Shown here: piece by piece, positions 23,962-37,391 of the stretch
How positions within the stretch are numbered: position 1 is the stretch's first letter
How the letters are laid out: each line of letters begins with the position of its first letter
DNA from: Pisolithus tinctorius
Lineage: Eukaryota > Basidiomycota > Agaricomycetes > Boletales > Pisolithaceae
DNA length: 64,000 bases
Direction: 5' to 3'
Assembly: GCA_024663395.1 (NCBI GenBank)
Contig: JANFAH010000003.1
Span: forward strand, 1,426,001-1,490,000
Translations under genes and position numbers: made by a program
Notes under the pieces: generated by a model
The model's database searches: none
Told to the model about the DNA's origin: nothing
What the model saw: the letters and a program-made list of their open reading frames with translations, nothing else

Positions 23962-24386
23962 GTTGGTAATTACGGGCAGCTGATTGTGATACAAGCTAAG
24001 AACCTCCACCAATAAGTCAAACGATCATCATGACCACCGACGCAATACTGAAAACTTGGTCACTTACACGTCTTCCCCAGATCGCAGCTCGGTTGACACG
24101 CTCTCGAGAATAGATAAATCACTGACAATCGCTACAAATACGTGGCACTAGTGCTGAGAGCAGACCTCGGATCCTCCTCGCATCGTGATCTCATCGTGAT
24201 TAGCGACTGCCTGCCATATCAGGAAAGTTCAGGGTCACTAAAAGTCTATGTATTACTTGGGCAGAGTGTGCTACATGCTAGCTACAATACAGGCGATACA
24301 TTTATATCATAATGACAATTCGAGGAACGAGCTTGAACTGATCAACAGCTCACCGGATGTCATACTAGAATACAAGCAGATCATGC
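23962..24386. other. Intergenic stretch, 425 bp
   Basis: Between the homoserine kinase start and the stop codon of the secreted-protein gene, both on the minus strand. Should contain the kinase promoter and the neighbour's 3' UTR. No ORF or RNA gene seen. Confidence 0.45.
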
Positions 24387-25544
24387 CTAACAATCAGTAT
24401 CGTCAGCGCCAGATGGTGTAGGTGAAGGCGTAGCAGAGGTAGGTTCTACAGGCGTTGGCGTTGGCGTCTCTTCCCCACAACCAGTGTCGTCTGCAGAGGG
24501 TGTTGGGGTGTGCGTAACGGGTGTCAATGTAGTCACGGTGGGAGTTGATGCCGACGGAGCACCCGAGGGTGTTTGCGAAGGCATGGCGGAAGGTAGTGTA
24601 ACGGCTGTCGTGTTTGAAGTGCCATTGTTGCCACCAGCAACGACGGAGAACTAACAACGAAAGATAAGTTTTTGAAGACATCGCGGACAGCAGAGACTTA
24701 CATATATGGCATCATCTAAAGCGCCACGCTGGACGACAGGTACCAGCAAAGGCTGATGATTCATTGCCGCGCCGATCGAGGACATCCTGTATGAGCCTTC
24801 AGGTAGTCCGCCGGTGACATTGGTATACAAAAGACCCTGGGCATCCGCCCTGCCATTCAAAGCAGAAAAGAACGCAAACTTGGTGGGATCAGTAGGTGTG
24901 GTTTGTGTGAGATTGTCGAGCTGTTCAATAACGATGTGGGCGTGGCCCATAATTTGGCCAGTGGTCATGTTCAGCTGCTGGGGAGCGGCAAGGTAATTGG
25001 TGTCCGCATTGGCGAAGAACCCGGTTTCTAGACCCTGAATGGCCAGAGCAACCTGAAATGTGGTATTGGGTGGGATGACAGCCAAATTACTGGGCGAAAC
25101 GAATTTGGCACTCGGCATATTTGAGCTAGACGGGATGGCGCCCATGGGAGCTGGGTTACAAAAGCCCGACTGCATCTGAGTGCCGTTGGTGATCGTCAAA
25201 TTGAGCGTTGAACACCAATTGATGAAGTTGTTCTGAGACGTTAATGACGGAGTGATCCCAGGCTCCGAACCATTGCCCGTCGTGCCATTGTTTGCGAAGG
25301 CAGGAACGAGAACGGATTGAATGAGCGTAAGAGAAGTCTGCGAATCTGTCGAGTTGCCACACGAAGGACTGGTAGAGTTGACAGGGATCGTGGAGTTAGC
25401 GGGAACGGTCGTGCCATTTGTGCCGTTGATTGGACCACCCGTGGCATCAAGATAGGTGTTGTAGAGGGCGCCACGCCGCGTCAGACTTGGTCGGGCAGAG
25501 ACAAGGGAAGTGAAGGCAAAGAAGGTGAATGTACCGAGTTTCAT
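24387..25544 (-). CDS. Secreted glycoprotein, conserved Agaricomycete-type, unknown function
   Basis: Two exons, 24702-25544 and 24387-24650, with a 51-nt intron (24651-24701); 368 residues. A signal peptide is clear: MKLGTFTFFAFTSLVSA followed by RP. The next ~100 residues are Asn/Thr/Ser-rich with many N-glycosylation sequons (NGT, NST, NLT). The core domain (residues about 160-285: KFVSPSNLAVIPPNTTFQV, GHAHIVIEQLD, FAFFSALNGRADAQGLLYTNV, LPEGSYRMSSIGAAMNHQP) resembles a secreted family I remember as common in mushroom-forming fungi, with no known activity. The C terminus is a Ser/Thr/Pro-rich tail, likely O-glycosylated, ending GADDTDC without a hydrophobic GPI signal. Probably a wall-associated or extracellular protein. 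Confidence 0.8.
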
Positions 25545-26016
25545 TATTATATCTAGAGATTTTTCAACAAAAATGAGGGCGGGTTTGGCCCAGGGAGCGA
25601 AGGTAACGAAAGACACAGACTCCGGGTCTGGATGAATGAGAGTGGAACGTTAAAGTGTGGCCGGGTTGCTTTTATAGCAATCCTCGGGACTGGCGTGGCC
25701 GTAAACAATGGAATGTCATGATTCTGTTTATTTATTTAGCCCACCAGCACAATAGACAACTCGCCTGTAACCTCCGACACGGACCTGCGGCTATTTATAT
25801 GACCATGCACGAAGACATGGAAGCCAGGTACGAACATTACCATGGGCACCACCCACTGAGTGATGGCCATCTCATCTCTTCGAAGCCCTGCATTGTCCAC
25901 TACAATAGTTGCCAAAACAGGACTGTTCCTGATTACGTCATACGTCTATAAATCTAATCTAATCGTTGAAACGGCTTGCTGGTCAACGAGCCTGCGCTGG
26001 CTGTCTCAAGGTTAGA
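25545..26016. other. Divergent intergenic region, 472 bp
   Basis: Between the secreted-protein gene (-) and the HAD phosphatase (+). Contains a TTTTATAG element near 25670 that could be a TATA box for the minus-strand gene and several A/T-rich stretches. No ORF supported. Confidence 0.4.
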
Positions 26017-27027
26017 ATGATACCCTCTACGATCTCTGCTGAAGCTGTACGATAACATTTCACTTCATTTTCCATTCCCCCTCACATGTTTTTTTCAGAT
26101 TCTCTTCGATCTGGATGGGTGTGTGCAGACTGGCACTGCAACAAGTCCCACGCAACAATCTGACGCATAATTACTTACCGCCTTAGAACCCTGATAGATT
26201 CGACACAGGGTGTGTTCAATGCTTGGGAGGAATTCGGAAAAAGACATCCTTTCATCGGCGACCTCGGCTGGAGGGATGTGGCGCATAAGACCCATGGACG
26301 GCGGCTGGTCGAAACGCTGAAGCACTATTGCAACATCCCGGACGATGAACTACAGCAAGTCAGCCCGTTTCGAGATTTGTCTTGTCACGAACTGCTAATC
26401 TCTCCGATCGAAGGCGGTTTATGAGTTTGAAGATATCGTCATAGATCACGGTGGCGGACCTGAAGTGCTGCCTGGTGTACCTCAATTGTTGAGCGAGGTA
26501 TTCTCGATTCCGAGCATGAACGTACAACAGCCCTGAGTGAAACCCCAGCTCAATCGAATCATACCCGACGGATGGACTATTGTAACCTCTGGTTAGTCTC
26601 AGTGACATGCTTTGGCTGGAGGTGCTTATCTTAGGAGTGCTATAGCTTCTAGCAGATACGCATCAGCTGCTCTTACCAGGTGTAACTTGCCTGTTCCAAG
26701 TAAAGGTTTCGTCACTGCGGATGACATAGCACCTGGACAGGGGAAACCCAATCCTGCTCCGTATCTCGCAGGTGCTCGTAGGATTAGCAGCGAGGACGAT
26801 TTCATTACTAAATGTTGCCGGGTCTTCTCTCCGAGTTTATGGGGCTGTTGACTGACTGATGGGATCTTGCAGGTCTTGTCATCGAAGATGCTCCATCAGG
26901 TCTCACCGCAGGACGGAGGGCCGGTGCTGCTACGCTTGCAGTTTGCACCAATCATACCCGTGAGTTCTTAGAGACTCGGGTCGGTGACGAGAAGCCCGAT
27001 TTCGTCGTGGATAACCTCGAGCAGTAA
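26017..27027 (+). CDS. HAD-superfamily sugar/glycerol phosphatase (GPP/DOG-like)
   Basis: Seven exons: 26017-26046, 26099-26118, 26187-26358, 26414-26497, 26549-26591, 26646-26813 and 26873-27027, total 672 nt, 223 residues. Motif I is LFDLDGTLIDST (nucleophile Asp), motif II VTSAS, motif III GKPNPAPYL (Lys) and motif IV VIEDAPSG, the set found in yeast glycerol-3-phosphatases and 2-deoxyglucose-6-phosphatases. A cytosolic phosphomonoesterase acting on a small sugar phosphate is inferred; the substrate is not. Introns cut motif I (inside the Gly codon) and motif II. Intron 5 must end at the second AG (26645), because the nearer AG breaks the frame. The donor of intron 6 is uncertain: GTTGCC at 26814 gives the best alignment, GTAGGA at 26777 would delete about twelve residues before motif IV. 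Confidence 0.8.
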
Positions 27028-27286
27028 GAGCACTACTAGTGCACGAAGATTTCGTCGACTGACAGGCATCCAGCTTAATTGTCCGAGTTCTTCCATCGGG
27101 AGGCTTGTCGTTGACCATCGACTGAGCAAGCGCGAGCTCTTCGGCGCCAGGCCTGGAGCAATTACACCATGACACATGAACGACATTCACAATCACTAGG
27201 TTGGCGAATGTCTATTTATGAGTAAATACAATCTGCCCTTGAAATATTTCTACGTTCAAAGTATTCTCTTAAGTTCCTTCTGGGAT

Positions 27287-30200
27287 TTAAGGGGTCGTTT
27301 CCTCCCCATCTGCCATGGCATGCAGTACATCTTCGTCGCCGCTCTGATCGACGAGGGCACGAAAACTTCCCTGCTCGTTCTGAAGTAGTTCTTTGGGACT
27401 CCCAAACTCGACCTATTAAAGTACGTAGTCAGCCATGACGAAGTTAGTGTGCTTGCTCGACGCACAATTCTTCCCGCGTCAAGTACCATCTGGGACAAAT
27501 GCGAAGTTATAGTTAGAGCTATCGTGGAGAGATGGGACTTCAAGCTCACAATTTTGTCAGCGTCCATGATAGTCTGTAGACGATGCGCAATGATCAGCTG
27601 GGTAACGTTCCGCATCTCATGCCGGAGAGAAGTTTGGATCGCCGTGTCTGTCTTGTAATCTATGGGGGGGAATAAATGCATAACGAGAGAAGCATTATAA
27701 ACTGAAATCGTACCTATGGCAGACGTCGCTGTTGTCGTATTTATTTATTTTGTCAAAAAAAGTCAATCACCGCACACAAGCATTCTATGCAAACATACCT
27801 TCATCCAGTATAAGCAACTTGCTTCCTCTGACCATGGCTCGTGCAAGCGCAACGATCTGACGCTGGCCAACAGAAAGGTTGCTACCACCCCCTGCGATGG
27901 CACTATCAAGGGTCAGTCTACCATCGTCCAAATCATCTTGGATGGCGAAGAGGCCCGCCGAGCGCAGTGCATTGTTAAGGGTGGCATCGTCGTGCTGGTC
28001 GAATGGATCGAGATTTTGGCGAAGGGTGCCGCTCAGTAGTTCGGGCTATCGGAATGTCGAAGGTCAGAAACTAATAGATAGATACGAGTAACGTACGATC
28101 TGAGGGATGATCGTGATGTTAGAGCGAAGGGCATCAAGGTTAATACCACTCGTAGGGATCCCGTCGTAGTAAACATTTCCTTCGGTTGGGATACAACGTA
28201 ATAGCGACAGGGCTAGCGAACTCTATAGGCCGACTGAGTGATGCGATAGATTTGGAACTTTTGTGGCCAAGTTACCTTTCCACTTCCCGTCCTCCCAACT
28301 GTGTTTAGGTTTAGAAGTGGGCTACGCAAGCAAGGTACGCGATACGCACCAATACCAACTCTCTCTCCTGATTTAACATGGAAAGACAGGTCGTGCAAGA
28401 CTTTCGGGCCATCCTAAAGAAATGAGATCAATGTAGCACGTGGATTGGCGGCCAGAAAATTCTACTAACACCCGAGTAGCGAGCAGAGAGCATTTCGACG
28501 GCGAGGTCACCACCTGTAGGCCAGTGGGCTGGAGGCTGTCCTCCCTCGATTGGCTTGGGTTCTTGCTCAATGTTGATGTAGCTGTTGATACGCTCAACGC
28601 TATGGCGCGGATTAGTTTCCCTGATTCAAACACACACAGAGAGCCTACCTGTTGCCTAGGCATCGAATAGGGGTAAACAGTGGATCTAGTATGTAAATGA
28701 TGACCTACCGTCTACCTCAGCATTGTTCAAGATGCGGACCCAGAACAATATCATGGAGCTGAAACCAACTACGGCACAACTAAGAGATCGAAACGGCTTA
28801 GTTAACGGAAGATAACGGACCAGCCATGTTCAGAGAGAAACCGACGTTGCCAGCTTCGGAAGTGCGCCCGTAAACGAGGTAGGCCGCAAGAGCGCTAGTA
28901 AACAGTCCACCGATGAAATCGATACGGATGCAAACCCATCTAGTCGAGAAGTTAGTTTCTACGAACAGAGCATCGAAGTTTTGCTTTACCGGTTTAAGTT
29001 GTAGAACATGCGTGCCGACCTCGAGTAGCAATCAATACGGTCCAGAGACTGAAGCCTGAAAGCATCTTGCGCTCCATAAGCTCGAATGGACGCTTAATAG
29101 GAGGATGGGATAAAAGGTCAGCGTTGAGGGTTAAAGGACTTCAAATAGGCAATCACTCAATCCTGCAATAGCCGCGCCGAAATGGCCAAGAACGGGCGCC
29201 TTCGCATTGCTCATCTCCCGTTTCACCGACAGTTGAGCTTTCATGTAAATCCGGCCAACCCATGTACCGACAACGCCCACAAGTATTCCTGGCAGAAGGA
29301 ATAAAGGGGTAAATAGAACGACTGCACCAAGCTTGAATAGAAGGCTGATGGTGAGTTCCACGACCCACGAAAGTTCCTGAGCAAATGGTCCATCGACTGT
29401 GAGTACGTCAGTAGGAAGTCACCGCATTCGAGTAGGCCACCATACTTGCGCGAATGTCTTGTGTACAACGAGTAATGACGCGCGAAGTGGGCGTCGTGTC
29501 AAGCCATCTGTAATGCGTCAGAACGGAGGATATGTGTGCCTATATATGGGGTGGACACACCTTAGCGTGGTACCCAAAATGGCTTCAACGAGTTTCTTGT
29601 GGATTGCCCGTGATGCCCTCAACGTGCCCCGGTAGTACAGTATGAATCCGGGGATATACAAGCAACAGCCAAGCAGAAGGAGGGCGCCGTACACAGACAA
29701 GTAGCTAAAGCCGTTGAATATACGTCGGGCTCAGGGAAGATCACACTCACAATTTGACATCCACCTCGGATGGCAACCTGTACTCATACTGTGAAGCCCA
29801 GTAGCCAAGGAACCAAGTTTGCACTACGCCTACAACTTCGGTTGCTGACATCAAGAACAGAAACGCGAACCAGAACAGCATGGTATGACCTCCACCGAGA
29901 CCGGCGAAGTAGAGTTTTACTACCGGCGGTATAAGTTCGACATCAGTAATATGGGGTAGACACGTACGCGCAGACCAAGAAACGCGTCCTTCCAGAATTT
30001 CCTCTTCCAAGACGAGTTTTCCTTCTCCTTTCTTCGGCAGCGCCTGCTCAGCGCTGACGATAACTTCTTCTTCTATTTCCAAACCTTTCTGCTCCTTTGC
30101 AACTTCCGCAGCGAGTTTGTCATCTGTGGCGATTGCCTCCGAAAGAGTTCCTTGGCTGGCAATGCGACCATTCGAAGCGAGCGACACCACATATTGCGCT

Positions 30201-33200
30201 ACCGGGCTGACCATGGCTACGTTGTGAGTCTGTATCGAAACCTTAGCGAAGTAAAGAATGTTAACATTAGAATTCTCGAACCACAAGAATGATTGTGCGA
30301 TTTTTAACCAGGTCACCAGCGAAACACTTCTCAACAATCCACTTAGACGTGTGAACGTCCAACGCAGCTAGAACCTGCATCAATCAGTCCCACCGAGCCA
30401 ATTGCGCCAAGTTGTTCATGAACTCACATCGTCCAAAAGCAGAATTTCTGCGTTACTGTAGATAGCTCGAGCAAGTGTGACCCTCGCCTGGAAATAGTAA
30501 GAACCTTGGTCGAGTAGCCATCATGTCACTCACTTTCTGGCCGCCACTGTAGATAGGGATACCATGAGTTCGTGGCTTCGGTTAAGATTTTTTAGAAGTC
30601 GTACCTCAGTGTGAGCCCCTTTTCACCCACTTCGGTGCGATCGCCGGCTTCGAAGAGCTCCAAATCACGCTCGAGTGCACATTGGTAAATGACTTCAGCG
30701 CATGTAAGATACACCAATGCGGGAGGTGGAGGTGGCACTTTCACCTTTTTTATAGCGTGCTTCATTGTAAGGCGCTCCGAAAAGGATATTATCCTTGTGG
30801 AATGAAGCCTTCACCAAATGATGATACATGCTTTCAGACTTTACTCACTCTGATAGTTTCATTCTGTACCCATGACTCCTGAGGGGCGTAAGCTACACCC
30901 CCCTTTCGTGGAAGATTATACCATGAATTGGGACTGGAAGGCACGAAATGCATCTCGCCTAGGAAAACATGAGAACAAAGAAAACCAGAATTGCGCGGCA
31001 AAACCAACCAAGCAAAGCCATGAGTAATGAGGTCTTCCCTGAACCTGTCGGCCCAACAACGATATTCATGCAACCTCGCTTGAAATGGACTTCGCGGCCG
31101 GTCCGCAGCTTGAACTTGCGCTTACTCTGTGTCAATGTCCCGTTTGATTCATTCGACCAGGTGAAAATCGCATCTCGGAAACCTATGACTTCTGAATTTT
31201 CGTCCCTGATCTCAGCTGGGAATATCTGGGGCTGGTCTTCTCCGTGGGAAGCGTATTCATCCAGAAGCTCGGTGTTATTGAGGAAGTCGTTGATACGACC
31301 GAGTGAGACCTTAGCTGTATTCCAGACATCAGGGACCTCTCGCCTGCAATACTACAAGGTGCTCACCTTGTATGATGGGGGGTAACATCCAGAATATCAT
31401 GGCGAGTTGGCCTCTCATAATGTCAAAAACTACAGAGATCGAAATGAGAAAGCCCGAGTCCCAAAGCACTCAACTACGAACCTGTCATAGAAGAGAAGAC
31501 CCGTGATGCTAAGCACCCGCTCAGTAACGGGGCTAGACTACTACGACTAAGTGGCCATACCGGTTAATTGCTTTCCCATGACAACAGTCTGGGACGGTTG
31601 TCAGCCAAGATAAGGAAGAAGGTTCCAAGAGACGTACGTATGTTGTATAACAGGCCATCATGGTGAACAAAGGAATAACGAAACTGCGTAGCTCTAGAGT
31701 GATATCATCGGGATAAGCATGGCACTTACTTTAAGGTATTGTTAGCGAGGTCCAAAAGTCGGTACTTCCATGTCCACACGAGCTCAACCTCTCGTTTTTC
31801 GCAAATGCGTTCGTTCATTTTCTTCTCCCAACCGAAGAGTTTGATCATACGTAATGCATTCATGGCTAGGGAGTTCCTTATGAGATGTCTTTCGTCGAAC
31901 AGCAGGCTACCCACTTTCGGTGACAGTCTGCACTCTCGCATCGGTCTTGGTAGCGCACAATATTGCTCAGTTACATGGGATTGCTCGCGCGAATCGACTC
32001 ACCATTTCCATTTTAGTCCGTTGGACACTCTGTATCTTTTTAGCTACCATGCCAGGCAGAGGGAACAACAGAACCATGACAGCAAGACCAACGAAAGCAC
32101 TAAGGAAGTATGAGGGAGCGAGAGGGGAAAACAATGTGGCCGCACCTCCAGTCCAAAATACGGTATAGAAACCAAGTGCATAAGACCAGTTGCAAAGGTA
32201 CATAGGGGACTGGGAGAGTCACGTTAAACCAACAGAGTAAATGATCCAGACTCACAGACAAGGAGGAAATCACGTCCGTCCGTGATGTTGCCCAGATCGG
32301 TGGTAATGAGGTTGTTGATCTTGCCAACGAAATTTTCCGTACTCGATGCAGACTTCTCGCCACTGGTATCTCCCCGTTTGCCTTCGGCCTGTAGTTTTCC
32401 ATTCGTCACTGACGTCGCTACGTCAGTCGTAGTGGATCGACCCTCGTCAGGGCTACCTTCACGGCTACTCTCCACAGCAGTAGCAGACTCCGAAAGGGAA
32501 GCGCTATCTGGAGTAGTTACTGTGGAATCAGCAGAGCCTTTGTCAGTATCCGGAACTTCAGCTTTCATGCGAATCCTCAAAGCATGTTCGAACACGAGTT
32601 GCGTAATAATGCATTCGGCGCGAACAATCAAACGGGTCTGTAATCACCCGTTAGGGAATACGAACAGGGTGGCACGAGATAAACCCACAGTCAGGAATAA
32701 ATACCACTGGAAGATTATGGACCCAAAGAATTGCCCAGCAAAAATGGCTACAATCCAAACCCATGGGCGGATAGTGGCGCCTACGCCACCAGTCTCCAAA
32801 TATCTATATGTCGCGCAGTTAGTAGTGTCAAGACAATCTAATCCATATGATTTACTCAAGAAGCTTGTTAATGCCAACGGGGGCGGCGAGCGTGGAAATG
32901 ACCTGATGAAAGAATTATTCAAGTGTCCAGGTGCGTGAGATACAAGGTAATGCCTTACACGAAGGACAACCAGAAACGTCATAATTGTATACTCAGTGCC
33001 TTTGGAATCAAGGTCATGAGCTATGGAACTACAGAAGATAACTTGGGACACGGACGGAATACCCTCATAAGCCCAAAGAAGAGATGTCGCTTCCCCCCGC
33101 CAACGAAAGGGTCCAAGTGCTAACACCACAGAATGAGGCCAATAATTTTCGCCAAGGAAGGTCGAGACGAACTGGAAAACTCTGCTTTCTTAGATTGCAA

Positions 33201-34219
33201 GCGTAGTCGTAGTCAGCAAGAGGCGGCAATTGGTCACGGGCTAGATGTGTTACGCGCTGCGCCTTGACGATGATGGGGTCTAGCCAAGTGTACAGAGAGA
33301 AGGACAACCAAGATGTTGTTTGTTCGGGATGAGGGAACTCGGAGGGATGCTAAAACGAGTCAATCCGCCAGAAACCTGAGAAACAGGAAAACATACTTTC
33401 GGGTCAACAGGAATATACTGAGTAGGGCACATGACAGGTAAGATGATACTGGTCATCGTCAATATGACGAGTTTGGCCCAAAGTAAGCGGCCCTCTTGCA
33501 AATCCCGTGGCTCCTCTGTAAACGTTAACAGGGGATACAAATCCCGGTGGGCATACACAGAAAATAACACAAGGAGCACGACCACAAGGTGGGCAGAAGC
33601 GGCGCGACTCTGGCTAAGTTTCGTCGTAACCGAGATCAATCCCAAGACAGAGGCGTATGCCTGCCAAACCATGAAGAACTGACACAAGGGAACCCACTTG
33701 TCGAACTTACAGCGGTTGCGCAGACTGCGAGTTGTGGTTGATCCAAAGCTTTGAGTGCCGGAGAACTTTGTTCGGACGATTTCAACAAGGAGGCTATACA
33801 AAGCCCCAGAAACGCCAGACAGCCGAGAAACCTCGCAAACTTGAAACCGTATATAATGGGACCTCCCAAGGATATGATGAGGGGTTGCTCAGGACATTCG
33901 CTGAAGTCAGGACCTCTGTCCACGCAGCCCGGTTGCCTTGGGCACACGATCCGCGCGATGTATTTTCGCAATGCCTGGGCAGGAGAAGTAGAAGCAACCA
34001 CACTGAGGGCCAGAAGCGCTACAGACGCGATCGCGAGGTAAAAGGGTATGGTCAGAGAGTCACCCAACGCGCTACCACACCAAACCCTAAGTCCGTGACT
34101 GTGGGGTACGAGAAGGCAATAACTTACGCGTCCGTGGAAATATTGAGCGCAACGAAGGGACTGTTGGGCAAGACGACTTGCCAGTGTCCCGGGCCACTGA
34201 GCTGAGCTGACCAGGACAT
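27287..34219 (-). CDS. ABC transporter, ABCC (MRP) subfamily
   Basis: A long multi-exon gene. It starts MSWSAQLSGPGHW at 34219 and ends ADGEETTP at 27287; exons are interrupted by many ~50-60-nt introns, so exact boundaries are given only at motifs. Order in the protein: extra N-terminal membrane spans; first six-span domain (entered at FSLYTWLDPIIVKA, near 33,290); NBD1 near 30,450-31,150 with Walker A VVGPTGSGKT, LPRKGGVAYAPQESW, signature SGGQKARVTLARA and Walker B LLLDD; second membrane domain near 28,800-29,950; NBD2 near 27,290-28,450 with Walker A GRTGSGK, signature LSVGQRQIVALARA and LLILDEAT. NBD1 has Asp where NBD2 has the catalytic Glu, the asymmetry typical of ABCC exporters. It probably exports conjugated or toxic organic anions at the vacuolar or plasma membrane; the substrate cannot be told. 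Estimated at roughly 1,450-1,500 residues. Confidence 0.88.
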
Positions 34220-34488
34220 TTTTTTGCGGTGTGGGTTGCCTCCGCCCTCAATGATGGGCGAGAGCTGACTGGTCACCAGGGTCCGCTAAACGGGTTAAGT
34301 ACCCGGTTATCAGACGCGCGTCCCACATGGTTCGCCGAGCCGCTTATAATTACCTGAGGCTGGGAGAACAGAGTTTTTGGGGTCCTGTTTGTGCGTGTTT
34401 GGATACGTTGCAGATTCAGGAGGCAAGGGGCGATCAGCGTACGAACGGGTCAACAATGTCGAACACACCTTCGTCGTCATAGTCTGCC
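34220..34488. promoter_or_regulatory. Divergent ABC transporter / RhoGAP intergenic region
   Basis: 269 bp between two start codons on opposite strands. A short ATG-initiated frame at 34456 (ending after eight codons) lies upstream of the RhoGAP start and could act as an upstream ORF. Confidence 0.45.
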
Positions 34489-37391
34489 ATGTCTGCCATA
34501 ACCACTGATTCTGCACGACCTTCGACTTCTGAGGCCCCAGCACAATCGGGGCCAGTACCACTGTTTGATCAGCACCTCAAAGTTCTCTCAGACTCATATC
34601 TCAGCTTCTTCCAGGACAGGTACGTACACTGGGTATACCTCCATCATTACTCTGACCATCGCCATATGTCACGCAGAAAACGTATAGAAGAGGTTTAGTA
34701 AGTCCAAATTTGTGCAATTCTCCGTCGGTTGCGTTAACTAACGCATGAAAGTGTCGAGTCCTTGCTCAGATTACATCGCAAGATTAAGTCGGTAGACGCT
34801 TGGTTAGACGATCGCAGCACTGAACTCAGTTCTGCACGTCGTGCTTGGAGCGAAGTCGTCGATAACGTTGAACGAGGTCAGGATGGCCGTCTCTGACGTC
34901 TGGGTGCCTGACCAATGACGTGTGTACAGAGGCCCAGACAAGACAAGCTTTTTTGACTACTCTGACCGAAGACGCGGTAAATGCATTGACCGCACTGAAG
35001 GTATGTTTTCTTTTTGGATAAAAAATAGGTATCCCATGAGGCCGAGCCTCCCTCCATCGTAATTTAATTAGGAAACTCAAGAACGGACGCGCAAACGGAT
35101 AAAGGACGACATCAAAGACTCTAACAATGCGTACGCGGACTACGCAGAAAACACCTTACCCAAGTTAAAACGTACTTATCTCAGAAAGTGTCAAGAAGTG
35201 GAAGTGCGTAGCTTGTGGTTGTTGTGATTCGTCTTCCGACTGCATTTCAGGACCTCAAGGCTGCCGCTACAGCACCCGCCCCCAGTGTTCAGAACACACC
35301 TTATATGGATCAAGAGGGAGGCAACGTACCCAGTTCCCGATCGAACCCGAACTTGCCTGCCAAGCCGGTTGTCACTGGGCCACAAGTCCTTCGCCCTCTG
35401 GATCGTAGACCCTCTGGAACCGCACCTGGACCCCGCAACCGCTCGCCATCTTCTTCTGGCACATTTTCTGATTTTGCTCAACATGGTAATTAAGTGCTCT
35501 CGTTCTTCAAAGGCAAGCTCATCCTGAACCCCACAGGGAAAAAGCAGCTTAACCAGTTGATGACATTTCTGGACAAAGGTGGAAATGTCAGGGAAACGCT
35601 GGGTGTGCGTTCAGAAAATAGTGCTTTGCGGGCTGTGCGTGCGAAACGTGAGGCCGACGAGGCTGGTGAGAATGATTTTCATACGCACATTTCACCTAAC
35701 TCATTAAGATGCAGATAAGGAATACCGAAAAGGTGTTCATTGGTTAGAAACACTCCGACTTCGCAAGACAAAGATTCTCAAAAGTGCCTACGCTGTCCGT
35801 AACTGGCTTCTTTGACGTCACGGATGTTCTAATATATCCTGCAGAGTCTGGAAACGTTTACCCATGAATACACAAGTACGGTGAAGATCGTACTCGAGAA
35901 ATATGTGGACAACTTGATGTGTGGAAATAGTCTTATTCTCCAGCGCTTAGACTCATGCTACATACGATTTTCAGGGCGACTACCGTGACCCAAACACAAC
36001 TATCCGAACACGCAAGGGCGGTGATTCAAAAGATTTCACCAGAAAAGGATTTAGCCCTAGCCACCAACCAACTACCCCGTTCCATGGCGTCTTTAATCCA
36101 GAAGCCAATACTATACTACAACTATAATGTGGGGGAATGCAACGATTTGATTTTCGGTGTCAGCTTAGTGGACTATGCCACATCGCGAGGTCTGTCAGAG
36201 GGTGTGGTTCCTAGGATCGTCCAGCTCTGTATAGCAGAGGTAGACAGGAAGGGACTGGAGACAGAAGGTATTTACCGAGTAAGCATTACTGTTCCTTTCC
36301 AAACGTTTTTTGTTCACGAAACGATTCAGGTTTCTGGCCGTCACGCCGTAGTTCAGGATGTAAGGAATCTTACCTGCCCGTGCGTTCCCCGTGTAACTGA
36401 AATATCTCAGCTACAACACAAGGTGGAAAGGGACGAAACCAATTTCAAATTCAACCCCATTACGGACGATGTGTATGCAGTTGCCTCTTTACTCAAGGTA
36501 TGTGTTTCATACCCCGTGGCCAAACTCTATAATGACACAAAGTGACAGATGTACCTCCGCGAACTGCCGGAGCCACTGTTCAAATATCCCTTACAGGACC
36601 GCGGGGAGTACACAGATGCACGCGGTATGATTTCCCAACTTATTAGCGGGGTAAATGAGTCATCCCAGTTGCCACAGAACACAGTCAACTTTCTCAGATG
36701 CGTTCTAAGATCCGAAGGTTACCTGCCATCCACCGGGAAACGCTACGGACTACAGTTGAACACCTCGCCCGAGTGGCGGGACATTCAGACAAGAATAAGA
36801 TGGACATCAAAAACCTTGCTATCGTATTTAGCAACGTAATATTTGGTGAGGACGAATTACCAAAGGGCGGTGATCTTCTCAGCATGCAGCATGTGAAAGT
36901 ATGCACAACTACACCCTCCGTGACATAGCTTGACTCTAATTTGGCGCCAGGACACACGTATGGAGGATTTGATTTTGAACGCTCCCCAGCTATTCGAAGA
37001 GCACCCACTGAGCAGCTCGCCCCCACTGCCTGCAGCACCGGCAGGAGAGGTCCCACCTGTGTACCAGTACGGTTCGTCCCACACGAGGATCGCAAGCGTT
37101 CCACCCACCTTGCAATCCCCAAGACGGGAAGAGGATTTCACGCCGGTCCTCCCCCCACGGCCGACGAGCAGTATACACCCTTCACTTCGCGCTAATCCTG
37201 TTTCTCCTATCCGGGCGACGGCAGAGATACCTCCCTTACCGCGACCGCACACGCTCGAAGAGAAGCTCTCGTCTCCCAATACCCGGTCTCAGATGAATGA
37301 TCAGTTAATATCCGATCCTTCCTTACCACTACCCCAATCTCCCCAAGCCAGTGTCATTTCACTTCCCTCGAGCGAGTCTCCTACATCTTAG
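34489..37391 (+). CDS. F-BAR and RhoGAP domain protein (Rga7/Rgd1-like)
   Basis: A multi-exon gene, first exons 34489-34619, 34677-34697 and 34752-34876, last exon ending at 37391. The N-terminal F-BAR domain begins FDQHLKVLSDSYLSFFQDRKRIEEVYVESLLRLHRKI and continues through TRQAFLTTLTEDAVNAL and helices such as LRAVRAKREADEADKEYRKG. A Ser/Pro linker interrupts it. The RhoGAP domain starts at IFGVSLVDYA and includes TEGIYRVSG with the arginine finger (CGA codon directly before an intron), MYLRELPEPLF, SKIRRLPAIHRETL and NKMDIKNLAIVFSNVIFG. The tail is Pro/Ser-rich (PLPAAPAGEVPP, VLPPRPTSS), a likely SH3-binding region. Such proteins bind curved membrane at division sites or tips and inactivate Rho-type GTPases, guiding wall synthesis and septation. 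The start at 34489 is the first ATG leading into the domain. Confidence 0.88.
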
